DNA of 64,000 bases from Sipunculus nudus. Its lineage: Eukaryota > Annelida > Sipuncula > Golfingiida > Sipunculidae. Location of the stretch: contig CM049315.1 of NCBI GenBank assembly GCA_026874595.1, positions 71,527,416 through 71,591,415 on the forward strand, in the 5' to 3' direction. Shown piece after piece: positions 20,988-33,420 of this stretch (its first letter is position 1; each line of letters begins with the position of its first letter). The position numbers were made by a program, and so were the translations under genes. The notes beneath the pieces are model-generated. The model did not search any database. It was given only the letters and a program-made list of their open reading frames with translations, and was not told where the DNA came from.

Positions 20988-23426
20988 ACAAGTGACCCAT
21001 TGGTCATGACGCTCAGCTGCCAAGCATGACCTGTGACATCATGGACTGAGATTCCACAACTTCCAGTCAAATTTTGAAGAACCAATTTGCCAATTTGTTG
21101 AAAATTTTCTATGACAACAGAAATATATATCACTTATGTCTGGTTAAAACACAGTGAATTGATGGTCTGAGGAAAATGCATGATTGTTAAGCTGTCAGGA
21201 ACTATTCCAACAGCTTGCTTGAAACCTGTCAGTCTCAAAAGGAACACCACAAAGGGCAAATATAAGATCAAAATATATAGCAAAAATCAAGGAAATACAT
21301 GCAAGAATTATTGAGAAAAATGTGCTTCTGTATGAATTTTTATTCAATACAAGCCAACTGTACTGCACTTTTATAAATGATGGTAATATTTATTCAGAAA
21401 TATTTGACCCAATCCTTTACAAGATTACATAAATATACATCCAACTGCATTCACTTTAACTGTTCTTGGGATAATATGATCAAAAGGAATTAAAAGATGG
21501 TTGCCTGGTGGCCATATTGGACTTCTGACAAGTCTGAAATCAGACATCAAACATTCTCTAAATCGGACCAAACATTAAAGAAAAATTACTGAAACTGCCC
21601 TGAAGAAAGAATTTCTAAGATGGCTAACTGGCAGACATAATGGATTTCTGACAAGTATGACATTTGATATCCCACATTCTCCAATAAGAGACCAAACTTG
21701 GGGCAAATTATCCAGTAATAAATGCCCAAAATAATTCAAAAGGCATGTCCAGGCCCTCATATCAGATTTATAGATATGCAATTGTAAAAAGTGTAAGTCC
21801 AATATTTTTATTATCACTCTGCTTTTCAATGGGGTCAGCAGGGTAGGTAAACTGCCAAACCTGAAAGAAAAGAAATGCAGAAAGCATGACTAAGAGTCTT
21901 GAAATAAAACAAAAAGCCATCCTAAATCAAGGTACACATCCACATATTATGAGAACAAAGACTTGCTTTGATATGTGGTGATATATATTAAAATATTCAG
22001 ATATCTAGGAAACTAAGTTTATTGCTAGGATTCCATAAAATAAACTGCAAAATGTTCCCATCATCTTATAAATCAGTAGCTAAACCTTAATACTATACTC
22101 TCATAGTCTTAATGCCTGGCTTAAGTATTCTGACAACAGTGTTTTTGTTATGAGTAACGAGGTACTTATCACTGAGCCTTATCACTTAATAGGCTGATAC
22201 AAAAGGGAGTCATATGTCACCAGTGTCACTCACAATTACAGCCACACAGGGAGATGTACCAGCTGGCGTGGGATGGTTATATATACAAGAAAAATAGAGA
22301 TGGTCTATAAAATAAGTAATTGTGAACATCCCTGACCTATGACCTTGGCCTTTTGCCCATATATCAACTGGATTCTTTCTAAATGATGGGTAACTACTGA
22401 CTACTTAAATCTGGTGTAATTACTTGGCAACCAATGGGTGAATAACTTTGACCTGCAACCTTTAACCTGCTGACCAGCTGACCCCAAAATCAATAAGTTA
22501 TTTATTCAAGCAAAAAGACCGATAAATATGAAGTTTGAGTCAAACTGAGTGATGCATAGATGTGGCATATGTGAAAGACTGAAGGTTTGGGTTGAACAGT
22601 TACACTTGAAATATGCTCAAAAGCATTTAGAACAATTAAATATTGTGACCTTGACCTTTGACTTTTTGACCTCAACATCAATAGGCTTCTTCCCTTATTG
22701 GTAGGTAAGCCATATATGACAGATGGAAGGTACAAATTGAAAAGTTTGCCTGAAAATGACTCCACACAAGAAGTTGGTGCTGTGAACTTGACCTTTGACC
22801 TCAAAATCAACAGGTCTTTTCCCCTGTTGGCAGAGAAGAGATATCAGTGCTGGAAGGTTTGGAATGAAAAGTCTAGCTTGAAATGTGTCCACTACCTTTT
22901 CAAAGAAGTGGATCCTGTGACCCTGACCTTTGACCTTGTGACCTCAAAATCTATAGGATTCTTCTCCAACTTAGTAGGTGAGCTATATGTGAAAGATCAA
23001 AGAATTGGGATGAAAGGGTTGGCTTAAAATGCATCCACAGGCTTTTCAAAGAAGAGGCTCCTGTGACCTTGACCTTTGGACCTAAAAAAAAATTATGTTT
23101 CTTCCCCTGTTGGTAGGTGAGCTGTATGTGAAAGATGGAAGGTTTGGGATGAAAATTTTGTCTCAAAGAGTTATTTCTGGGGGGTGCAAACACAGCCCAT
23201 AACTTCGAGAATATATGTCGCAGTGACCTAATTTCAGGTTTGCAAGGAGATCTTTTTATAACCTCTAAGACTGCATAGGGTTCATGGCCCTAGCCCCTAT
23301 GGTTACGATTTGTGCCCTGCTAACGGACGGACGGCCGGCCGGACGGCCGGCCGGACAGACGGAAGGACGCCGGACAAAGACCCATCGCTATAGCCCAGCA
23401 TGACTGAAAGTCAGCTGAGCTAAAAA
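20988..23426 (+). mobile_element. Repeat family B, copy 1
   Basis: About 2.44 kb, beginning ACAAGTGACCCATTGGTCAT-GACGCTCAGCTG and ending CCCAGCATGACTGAAAGTCAGCTGAGC-TAAAAA. GCTCAGCTG and CAGCTGAGC form short inverted ends. The right third (22645-23200) consists of ~137-bp units around TGACCTTGACCTTTGACCTC. A second copy lies at 38419-42258. The open frames at 22502-23193 are only readings of these units. No transposase was found. A GC-rich GGACGGCCGGCC expansion at 23323-23362 is missing from the other copy. Confidence 0.65.
22645..23200 (+). repeat. ~137-bp units with DR1-type motif
   Basis: TGACCTTGACCTTTGAC-type cores lie near 22645, 22782, 22915 and 23061 (spacing 137, 133, 146). Each is followed by CTCAAAATCAATAGG, GGTGAGCTATATGTGAAAGAT, and AAAATGCATCCAC-like sequence. 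TGACCTTTGACCT equals two AGGTCA half-sites spaced by one base on the opposite strand. Confidence 0.7.
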
Positions 23427-24459
23427 ATGTAGCATACCCTAGAATAAGAATGAATCAAATACAGAAAATTTTAAATTCATCTAGTTTATGCACCAGCTGG
23501 GAGGGGGAGCGGGGCAGCCTTCTAGTAGTGGCCAAGCTGAGCAAAGGCTCAGAGAGGGTTACATAACACAAGTGAAGGCTGTACTACTAGGTGGACTTGA
23601 TGTAAACAACACTTGATATGGTGTATAAAAACTTGAATAAAAGCTTCTCTTTTCAATCAATTCCTTTGAAATTTCAGATTTTAAAAGATTAAATCCTATG
23701 TATATATGCTGTGAAAATTAAATCAACAGGGCTTACAGGAAAAAATGTGCCGTAGCCAAAGATGGACAAAATTTAAGGCACTGTTTTTTATTTGTGCTTA
23801 TTACTTAAAAAATTTGCAAAATTCAGATCTAATTTTGGGTGAACAATTGAAACTTGATTAAATAATGTTATATCCCTGAAAAAAGTCTCCAGCTTCAGCA
23901 ATTCTCATGTTAGGCGAGTAAATATATTTCTTGAACCTTAGAAAATTGCATTATATTTGGGCTACATAAATTCAAAACAATAAACAATACTGACCTAATT
24001 TTTGGTATGTTAAAAGAAAATGTTTGGAAGAATAGGAATACTAAATATGATTAAAAAAAGATAGGTGGTTTTGGTACTAGGCAGCCTTGAAGTGTAACAA
24101 TGGCTTTTTTTTTTAGAGAAAACAGAGGATTTTCCTTATTATTTCGAAGGAAGGAAGCCCTAGTGACCAAACAGAATGGTAGGAGATTTTGTGGACATCT
24201 AACTGTATGCAAAATTTTGGGATTCATAGGTGCAAGGTTTCAAACATGCCCTAACGAACGGACGGCAGACAATGACTATAGCTCAGATCACTTACAGTCA
24301 GCTGAGCTAAAAATGAAATTTTAAATATTTTTTTGAACGTAAATTTAAAATTTCAGTTTTAGGGTAGACAAATACATATTGAAGGAAAAACAAAAAAAAA
24401 AAGAAAAATGTTCGAGATATTGTCATGTAGTTTAACATTAACCAGTTAAAAGGTTGTTA

Positions 24460-24691
24460 GGGCCCTTTTCCATGCGCGCATTTCCGCGCGCAAAAAAGTC
24501 GCACCAGTTTGAATCATGTGTCCCTTTTCCATGCATGCGAAAACGCGCGTGGGTGAGTCTTCTTGAAGAGGTCAAGGACGCCAATGCAGTCTGCTCGTAG
24601 CCGCCCCAGTTTAAATCATGGTGACAAATCAATACTTAATTGCTGCTCTACTTTCCCACTTTATAAATTATATATATATGGAAAGGGGGCC
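24460..24691. mobile_element. PIF/Harbinger-like MITE
   Basis: 232 bp with terminal inverted repeats GGGCCCTTTTCCAT and GGCCCCCTTTCCAT (12 of 14) and a TTA direct repeat immediately on both sides (24457-24459 and 24692-24694). A TWA duplication with GG-starting ends is the PIF/Harbinger signature. The interior has GCGCGC-rich inverted segments and no transposase. Confidence 0.65.
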
Positions 24692-24987
24692 TTACTGGGG
24701 GGCCTAAAATAGTGTATATTAAATTTTGTTTGATGTTACAATACATAATCATGTGAAAGTAAGTGGAAAATTCAAAGTATGTTTACCCTCAGAAGGATCA
24801 CTGTTCTAGTTTTAAAATAATGTATAATTTAAGGATACTTTATGAATAATCACATTTTTTTATGGATTTTAGATGTAGGGGTTTTACACAATAATGGTAC
24901 CTTAAACTGAGGTAAAATCGTAACTATATCACTGGTAAGCGTTATAAATATAAAATCACAAAAGAACAGAATATGACATGGATGATC

Positions 24988-24993
24988 TTTATT
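24988..24993 (-). terminator. Poly(A) signal of NDP kinase gene
   Basis: TTTATT on the plus strand reads AATAAA on the minus strand, 330 bases past the NDP kinase stop codon. Confidence 0.6.
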
Positions 24994-25322
24994 TAAAGCA
25001 CATTCTTACTCACAGAGAGCTGTTCCTTGTTTTGTCATGACAATGGTTTCAACAAGCACATACTTGTTAATAACTTATGCAGGATACTTCATACAGATCC
25101 TGGATAACATATCATGGATAGCCAGGTTTACCAAATAGTCGAGACAAGTACAATATATTAACAGTATTTGGTCTCACTTTCATTTTCAGCACCGGTGTTC
25201 TTAAGAAGTCTTTTAGACATAGTGTACATGAGATTTTTACAGCTGTGCATAGACCATGCATGCTTGGTGCGACAGTGGCCCCATTTAGTAAAGTTTCCTA
25301 CAACAGTTAAGTTAGATGAGGT

Positions 25323-25440
25323 TTATTCATACACCCAGGATTTGGCGACTGGGCTCCAGTTTACAAGCTCCTCTGGGGTGAACCAAAGAGAGATCTCTTT
25401 CTGGGCAGACTCAACTGCATCGCTGCCGTGGCAGATGTTT
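25323..25440 (-). CDS. NME: NDP kinase exon 4 with catalytic histidine
   Basis: Starts after a T-rich acceptor (TTTTCCAG), encodes [20 protein letters not shown] and ends VYE-stop (25323-25325). HGSD carries the phosphorylated His. Confidence 0.95.
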
Positions 25441-28400
25441 CTGGAAAAAAAAGACATTATTAACATGATTGTGAGGGGAATTGAATCTATTCAATTAACC
25501 AAATTCATACCTTCTGTTAAATTCTTGATTCAATTATTTCTTTAGTACTGAATTTCAGACTTTCTTGTAAATAAAATTTTATATTTTATCACAATAGATG
25601 GCAGTTAATTCCAGTAGGTAAAGGAAAAATATAGTTTGTCCTCTGATCCTAACCACCATTTTCATTTTCTTGCGAGTGGAGGGCTTTACAGATGATAGTT
25701 TAAACATCTTGAGCACATACACAGTAAATCATCTCCACATCATAGTGTACTTGGTCAAGTTGACAGCTCACTTAGGATTTTGGAGTGGTGCTTGCATAAA
25801 ATAATAATTATAACTAATCAATTTTGAGGTTAAGAATCAATTACAATTTAATAGACGGGTTGGAATTCAATGCATCAATTATTCAATGAATTGTTACACC
25901 TTAATTATACAATGTTGGCTCAAAACAATACAGTAAAAAGGATTTTTCTAGATTTCTCATTTTCATGTCCAATCAAGATTTTATCATTATTATGATTCAA
26001 TGAGTTGACCTCTATCATGTCTAATCCTGTACAATTATAATTATAATGCACAATGTATAGAGAGAAAGGAGTTCCCTACTATGCCATACATAAGCACATA
26101 TAAAGGGTTAAAATGATGGAAAAAATGTAACGTCGCCACATTTAAACTATAAAATTAAAATTAAAGGCCCTAAAAGGAACAGACCTACCCTGAATTATAA
26201 TCAAATTAACCATCTGACAGTAATTTCAGTCTTTCCAAGAGACACCAGATGCAACTACCTGCCCAACAAGGTTAAAACCTCTATACCGGTAAGTCTTGAG
26301 CATTATTATTCTGATAATGTGATATGTTCTTTTTCAGGAAATATATTTTTCCTAAATTTAATGCTTAACAAGTGTCACAACCACCTTTGTCATTCATACC
26401 TAAAACTCACAATTTAATTTTGTCATATTTCACTTTTCAAATTTCCTTTTTGGGTAGAAATTCAGCTTTACATACCTTCCAATTTCGATACAGTAATCCC
26501 CGCGGATGGTTCCTGGGAGAGATTTGGCCGGGTCAGTCTCGCCCAACATCACACGACCAGTCTTCACAACGCCTTTACCTTCCCATACCTGTCAAGTGTA
26601 TTTTTTAAAGATACATAAACATTTGTAATAATATATGTATGATCTCACGTTAATTGTTTATCAAGACTGAACACAAATGTTTCCTAGTAAAACCATCCAT
26701 GCACACAGACAAACATCTCAAGTTATAAGTTGTTATGGTACTGTATGTGAGTATACAAAGTCCATGTGTACCATAACAAGGTGGCTTGACCATGTCTGAT
26801 TTTGAGAATGTGTGATAACTCATAAACAAGGAAGCTTGAAAAATCTTGTTTAGTTTAGTTTCGCTGTGTTGTTTGGGTGATGTTGATGTTTATGGCACTG
26901 ATTGCCCCCAGTGTAAGGGGGAAAACAGATTATGCGTAATATATATCCCTCGTATGTGAACAAGTCCCAAAAATGCAAAACAAAACTGCCAATTATTGTA
27001 ACAATGCATTTACATGAAATTTTACTCTTTTTCTTTAATATGAGGATACCATGCCCTTGTGAACATTTTTTTTTACATTCTGAGCAAGTGAAAGTTTTTT
27101 TAAAGGAAATTTTTCAAAATGTGTGTTAGTTTGAATTTCTGTTATTGGACAGACTTACCATTGGTACAACTGGTCCTGATGCCATGTAGCTGACGAGTCC
27201 AGGGAAGAATGGTTTTGATGAGAGGTCAGCGTAGTGTTTCTCCAGGTGCTCCTTGCTGGCCTGAAACAATCAGTGGTACTGATAAGAGAGATTATAAACA
27301 GGGTTTTCATCTGTAACGGACAACTCAGTTGTATGTTGTAGTACTGCCCCTGTCCGCCTGCACACCAGCCAGATAAACCTGCAGTGTAATTTCAAAACTT
27401 GAAAAGATTCCGCTATTTTCTTCCTCATGGATGCACAAGACGATGAAATTTAACAATTTTTAGATATATTAAGTTTAAGTTAACTGAACCTTATGATTAA
27501 TTTACTATATATGGTAAAAAGACCATGATACTATTTTTAGGACCAGTGGTTAGCCTTTGGTATTGTTTTTAGGTGTACCCGAGCACAGGTTTTTGAGATC
27601 ATGGTAGTTCTCATTATGACTTGCCCTGACCAATGTGACCACGGTGGTGGAGTATAAAACAGACCCTTCTTGGCAGACTGTCAGAAAAATAAATTCAGTG
27701 GTCAACAAAAGAGGAGAAACCTATTAGGTTCACAACTAGAACACAGCAGAATACAGTTTGTCAAATCTGACGATTTGATGGACTCTTCTCTAATAAGGCA
27801 TTAGAAATAGGCTATTACCTGTCAAACATTTGATAAAAAAATAATGCAGATCATTAACAAGAATAAAAATATTACTTCACTGGTTACAGTGCAGCCATCA
27901 GCAGGCACAGACTGACATCTTGTATGCACAAACAGATTCTCACCACCATTATAGGCTTTTACAGTGGATCAGATAGTAGACCTATGGCCATTAACAGGTA
28001 TTTTAATGGACACCTGGAACTACTAGTATTACAATTAGCTGTACTGCAGGCTTATAGATCAATAATGTACATGCCAAATATGGCCAGTCAAAGCCTTTTT
28101 TGATCAGTATATAATTTCTTTTTTTAAATCCACACTATCTGAATCATTTCCCACATAAAACCTTCAGAGTTCACATTATATCCTTTATCAAAAGCAAATA
28201 TTATATAAAGTTGGTATGTATTTATATAAAAAGTAATACCAGAATTACCAGTTATAATAGGGAACATTTAAAGGGTCATTCTGCAGTAAAATGAGCAATT
28301 ACCTATTATGGTCTCGTCTCATTCACTCATCAGCATCTAGCTAAATGTTTCACACAAATACATATAGCTGAAATACCTTGGCATGGGTTATCCATCTGTC

Positions 28401-30401
28401 CAAAATAAGACTCTAATGGATGGATTATTACTTGTGCAGGCCTGTCCAAATAGACGCACTGTCAGACAAAGATCATGTCCCCAGTGCCAGGAGTTAGGAT
28501 ACCAGGTAATTTGCAAGAGTAGATAAAGAAATCATTCATTACGGTAATTAGCTTAATTCAAATACATGATAAGGGTTCAGATTCCATGGTTGCTTGAAGC
28601 ATTTTCTACCACTAAAATATTTTTGTGAGCATTTCTGAACTGTCCCCCAGTTTTATGTCAAAGTTCTCTCTCATATGCTTGGATATAGAATTATATCCAA
28701 GCAAACTGACATTTACACATTTATATGGATATAAAGCCAAATATAAAATGTTGCATGGACATACTTTATCCATGAAACACTGTTTCATACATTACATGTA
28801 ATGTGTATAGGATGTGAAGCCCTTTATGTCTTCATCCTAGAAGGTGGAAATTAAAATGTCAACTCTGTCACAGCATATTCATCCTCAGAAATAAACAACT
28901 AGGTAAAATGTATCATGTTCATGAAAAACATGTATTTTTTTTTAAATATTAAATAACTGGCTTGTTATATGATTAATGAAAATTTATAAATTAAAATAAA
29001 GCAATTGTCAACTCTGTCACAGTCAACTCCACGTCTCACAGTCAAAGTCACATGTCAGAGCTGACATGTATTTTGAGCACTGGCTACTTAACAAAGCTTT
29101 CACCATTGTAAGAATTCAAATATATTGCATATTCCAATATATTTCAAATATATTTCATGTGTAACCTTATTTATATTCAATTTATTTTGTTCCAGGCAAT
29201 TATATTTATGATTTATGAACTGGCCAACTAATGAAATACAGTTACCCTGCAGAAAAATAACTGCATTATGGTATTCTCACCTGATACATCCACTGCTATT
29301 TAAGAAACTGAATACTATTATATTTAACAGCCTGGGCAATTGGCAATCAAGAGTAATTTGAAAATAAAATGAAGCTAGATATGGTACAGGACATTCACTC
29401 TGGAAGCTTGTATTCCATATAACTAATAAAGATATTCTTATGACTCCTGGGTCATGAATGATTTCTTTCTCCTGAAGACACATCTGGCAAATAACTACCT
29501 AACAGCTGGCCCTGGTTCTGTCCATAGAGCACAACTTCCTTCACATTGTAAAATATAGTGGTACATCAAGGTATTCATGAAAGAATCATTAAGGCTCACA
29601 AGTTTCTGTTTTGTGTTGCTATTAATTCTGATGTTAATAAAAAAGGTTAGTTGTTCCTATAAAGCTGGAATTTCAGTCAGTCTGTGGCATTGGATGCATA
29701 GTCTGCAATGGATCAACCTGCCCCTCCCCCCCCCCCCCGAACAAAATTAAGAAATGGGATGGAATGAAAGCTTTGCCGAATACTCAAGCAAATCACAGTG
29801 TAAAAGTGACCAAAGTACTGTGTGCAATATGCCCCTTACTCATTTGCTGAGAACCACCTTAAATTTCTGTTCAAGGAAGAATCAGAGGGTGCTAAAGAAT
29901 GCCTACCTGAGTGCACTTTCACAGGTTCATCCCAGAAAGAGGAACAAATTAAAATTGGAGATTATATTCTTGTCAGGTATGTCACTTAATTGACAAGCAA
30001 TCAATCTGGCAGTTTGTTGCCATATGGACAGGTTTTGCAGCGTTATCATATTGTCTGTTGATGTTCCTGTATATATATTTTATTCTCTGCACACTTCACA
30101 GAGTTTTTCAGGTTTTCACACCATGGTACAAAAGTGAGATTTCTCTGAATCATTCTGTAACCAATGCTAATTAATTAACCAAATCTGACTTCTCAAGTCC
30201 ATACCAAAAAAATAAACATGTATAAAATTACTTCAATAATGCTACACTATCCAAGGAAATAGTTTATATTTAAAATAAGTGATTATTTACTGAATTATTT
30301 AATTGAATATTGTCTAAAATCTCATTCCGTAACTCGCAGACTTGCCCAAGTCTCCACCATAAATAGTGGTGGGTGGGTGGAGGGGGGATATTTGGATCCT
30401 C

Positions 30402-30435
<34 letters not shown>

Positions 30436-31144
30436 CAAATACCTTCTGTTGATAAATGAGAAATGACCAATGAACGTATAAATCTACTGTAAACTAAAAT
30501 TATACTTAATACAATAGAAATTAAGGAAAATATAACTATTGTCTTGTTTTTTTTTTAATTTATATTTTGAAATGAAAGAAAATTTCAACAACCTACCGCC
30601 CCTTCACACTTTAATGGTTCGAAATTCAAGAAAAAAATATTTCTAAACCTACCCCCCCCCCCCCCAACACACACACACACACACACACCGGTGACTGACC
30701 GCCCGTTCAGAAACTTGGCTCAGTTGACGTACGTACACGAGTGAAGCTTGAACACGTGCTGTCGGTCAAAATATCCCATACAAACCGCCTGATAAAACTA
30801 TTAAATTTTCCAACAGCTGTATTAGTATTACAAATATGTATGATAACTGGTCCTGGAATTATAATATAAACTCAGTTTGAAAAGCGGAAACATGTACACT
30901 GTAAACTTATGATCTGTGTAAAACTGACAGATCTGTCCTCAAATGACTTCACATGATCACGCCGGCTCACCTGCATGAATTTCATTGCGACCAGTTTGAA
31001 GCCTTTCTGCTCGAACCTCTTGATAATGTCCCCGACCAGCCCGCGGTGGACGCCATCCGGCTTCACCATGATAAACGTACGTTCCTGGTTCGCAGACATC
31101 TTGATAAAAAACCTGGCAAAGAAGTTGAGCAGTGTCGCGATCAT
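25323..31144 (-). CDS. NME: Nucleoside diphosphate kinase (NME family), four coding exons
   Basis: Transfers the gamma-phosphate from ATP to other NDPs through a phosphohistidine, maintaining NTP pools. Exons on the minus strand: 31144-30971, 27260-27159, 26588-26476, 25440-25323, all with GT/AG borders. They join to [68 protein letters not shown] and [13 protein letters not shown] (catalytic His in HGSD), ending SWVYE. Nucleotide-binding Lys and Arg residues of the family are all present. From the Met at 31099 the product is 153 aa, the usual length; from the Met at 31144 it is 168 aa, with a hydrophobic leader [15 protein letters not shown] resembling vertebrate NME3. The inner ATG has the better context (A at -3). 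No defects were seen; it is the one clearly intact gene here. Confidence 0.95.
26476..26588 (-). CDS. NME: NDP kinase exon 3
   Basis: Begins [17 protein letters not shown] after acceptor GACAG and ends CIEIG plus two bases before donor GTATGT. The split Arg codon is completed in exon 4. Confidence 0.95.
27159..27260 (-). CDS. NME: NDP kinase exon 2
   Basis: Exactly 34 codons, from [13 protein letters not shown] to GPVVPM, with acceptor TTTCAG and donor GTAAGT. Phase 0 on both sides. Confidence 0.95.
30971..31144 (-). CDS. NME: NDP kinase exon 1
   Basis: Contains both candidate start codons (31144 and 31099) and ends MKFMQ at the donor GTGAGC. The upstream frame between the two ATGs is open and hydrophobic. 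Confidence 0.9.
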
Positions 31145-31164
31145 GCGGCAATCTGATCCTGGAG

Positions 31165-31225
31165 GTGAAGAGAGGCCGGCTATTCGTCACTTCCGCCGGC
31201 TCCAGCACGTGGACCAATAGACTGG
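31165..31225 (-). promoter_or_regulatory. NME: NDP kinase promoter region
   Basis: Just upstream of the first ATG the minus strand shows, in order toward the gene, ATTGG (inverted CCAAT), CACGTG (E-box), GGCGGAAGTGACG (Ets-like GGAAGT) and GCCGGCC. This GC-rich, TATA-less cluster fits a housekeeping promoter. The exact transcription start is not known. Confidence 0.5.
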
Positions 31226-32040
31226 TCCCTCTGTCATGTGTTGATTAGAAGGAAGTAGATACATAAGGTGTATAATGACTTGTAGGCACCGGTCGCCACT
31301 GACTACCCTAAGGACTTTTCCGGACAAGTCTGAGATTTATTTGTGGGATACGGACCTAAGTGACTCGAAATCATCACTTCAACTCTGGATGATCAACGTT
31401 ATATCTTTCACCATGTGATCATAGACTTAAACATATAGTGTTTTACTGTGTGTGTGGTTAGAAAAAAAAGGGGGGGGGGGGGATGCCCTCGGGTCATTTT
31501 ACATCGAACCGTATGTGTGCAAACTGCTCTCCATGTATTCCACAGTGGCACCATCTGTCCACTGAGAGATAAACGATCTCGTACATTAGGCCCTGAGCCT
31601 CAATTAAATTATTATAACGTTCCGATTCATTAAAGTTTAAAAAAAAAAAAACTCCGTCACACGAACAGTGATTTTGGCTGATTAATGATTTTTTGTCTAG
31701 AATGATGAACTTATTTGTCTTAGTATATAAGCACAGACCGACAATTCCTGTCTGTGATAGGCTTATTTACTAGCATTTATTTCTTAGAACACCTTGTCAT
31801 ATGTTAATTACCGGCACTTCTCCGGTCGATGATATTAAAAATTTAAAATTTGTTCAATCATAACTGCTTTAAAATATTTTTTTCATCGAGGATTATACGA
31901 GTAATCCAAATTAAAATGACTCAGTTACTGAACCAGTTTGATAATCTTAATGGTGCTAGTGGAAAGTTAGGCTCCCAATTAGTTACACAATTTTGTTGAA
32001 TAAATGAATTAAAATACTATTTAATAACAATTAGACATGA
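31226..32040. other. No gene seen
   Basis: Divergent side of the NDP kinase promoter. Contains G and A homopolymers (31465-31480, 31637-31650). No exon recognised. Confidence 0.4.
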
Positions 32041-32046
32041 TTAGAA

Positions 32047-32242
32047 GCGGATCCAGAGGGGCCGGGGAACCCCCCTTTTTTTCAGCTGCCGCAACCTTTC
32101 TTTAAGGGTCACAGAGCATTTTTGCGGCTTAGACCCCCCCCCCCCCCCCGGGAACTGAAGACCCTAGTTTTTAGGGTATATGTCATTTGTCCTCCTGGGT
32201 TGGGCCCCTTCTTTTCCAAAATCCTGGTTCAGCCCCTACTAT
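32047..32242 (-). mobile_element. Short element related to the 12269 MITE (inverted)
   Basis: The minus strand starts GTAGGGGCTGAACCAGGATTTTGG and the plus strand starts GAAGCGGATCCAGAGGGGCC, with C and T homopolymers inside. AGGATTTTGGAAAAG is shared with the element at 12269. The ends have diverged. Confidence 0.5.
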
Positions 32243-32865
32243 GACATTTCTTCACGGGATCTATTTTACCAAATTTTTTTTACTGCCTATAGGCTGGATG
32301 TGTTGAATTTTATATCGACTTTTCATTGGCCCACTCCCGAAATTCCCTAAACAGTTCATGAGGTTCTGTTCATGATTGCATCAGTTATCTTGTGGACAAA
32401 CAAACACACAAACACACCGATGGGAGTGAACGCATACCCTTCTGAAGGAGACAAATTAAGACGACTACCTGCATGCTTGTACAAACTCTGGACTGCTGCG
32501 TCGAATTCCTATAAGAGTAGTCAGATGACAACAAAACCTGGTCCTAAAAGCTACGAATGGGGCGGTCTCTCCAAGTACAAAGAAACACATTGTGCTACAG
32601 TAGTATATAATCCTATGAATTAACAAGGCCTACAGGCCTAATGCGAACCTGTGCATTGGTATATATACATCATGCAGGTATAATGCTTCCATGATAGCAT
32701 GCTTGAGCGAAATTTTGACCATTATTTGAAAAGGACTTGATTACTTTTCAGATACTTCAAACCACTGATGAGGAAAAGAGCTCCAGCTGATTCTAAGATT
32801 GTAATTTTAGTATTCTTTTGTTGGCCAAATGAAAGGTCAAGTTCAGCTTCCTGTAAATGGGCAAA

Positions 32866-33166
32866 AACTCACCGAACTGGAACCATTCAAAGCAAACTCT
32901 ATTATCCCTGTGAAACATTGAACAAATTGACCAGATAGTTTCGGAGAAAAAAAATTTTAAAGGTTTCTCTTGGATCATTTCTGTGAAATATTGAACAATT
33001 TGGTTGAATGATTTTGGAGAAAGAGATTTTAAAAGTTTTTTTAGACTTTCTGCCGTAAAATGTTAGTTAATGCAGGTACCGGTGGCGCCACAAAAAGCTC
33101 AGTCCCATAACATTTGACATGCGACTGATTTTTGCATAAAAATTGGACTGTTCTGGCAGATCTGGG
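32866..33166 (+). repeat. Repeat family C, copy 1
   Basis: Shares CTCACCGAACTGGAACCATT, GTGGCGCCACA, AAGCTCA and GTGA/CGACTGATTTTTGCATAAAA in the same order with 47016-47200. Length and ends uncertain. Confidence 0.6.
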
Positions 33167-33249
33167 TAGGCAGTGATTGTTGATTTATTAATTACTGTTT
33201 TTCCAACACACAAAGCAATGTACAGTAGTAAGCAATCAATTTTACTGGC

Positions 33250-33420
33250 TCTATATCCCTTAACCAGTACACAAAAACTTTTAGTGTAGGGGCATATGTA
33301 GCAAATTCGTCCTGAGTAAATTTTGTTTGTAAAAATGTGACACCCCATGCATTTTTGTTCTTCACCTTTCTATGAAGCCTTAAAAACATGGTGCCAATTT
33401 TTTTATTCAGTTTTGACATG
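33250..33420 (+). repeat. Dispersed repeat D, forward copy
   Basis: GTGTAGGGGCATATGT, GAGTAAATTTTG, TGTAAAAA, and ATGGTGCCAATTTTT occur here and, reverse-complemented in the same order, at 36500-36680. Confidence 0.6.

Larger units (their letters stand above)
20050..24313 (+). mobile_element. Repeat family B-like outer copy (interrupted)
   Basis: Begins ACAAGGGACCCATGGGTCAC then GCTCAGCTG at 20073-20081. It ends CGGACGGCAGACAATGACTATAGC then CAGCTGAGC at 24299-24307. These are the same terminal features as the full family B copies, but the inner part differs and it appears to be interrupted by the copy at 20988-23426. That the two ends belong together is inferred from their matching type. 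Confidence 0.45.
25441..30970 (-). other. NME: Introns of the NDP kinase gene
   Basis: Three introns: 25441-26475, 26589-27158 and 27261-30970. The 3.7-kb first intron contains a (TA)n tract (30404-30432), poly-C and (CA)n (30650-30690), and no recognisable transposon ORF. No other gene is visible on either strand. Confidence 0.8.

Noticed and set aside
22502-23193. Several overlapping open frames of 65-109 codons on both strands
   Set aside because: They are readings of the ~137-bp repeat units and recur in the second copy near 41545-42052; no protein motif.
25168-25545. 125-codon plus-strand frame
   Set aside because: Antisense over NDP kinase exon 4 and its flanks.
30953-31220. Three further open frames over NDP kinase exon 1
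   Set aside because: Shadows in other frames of a clearly identified exon.
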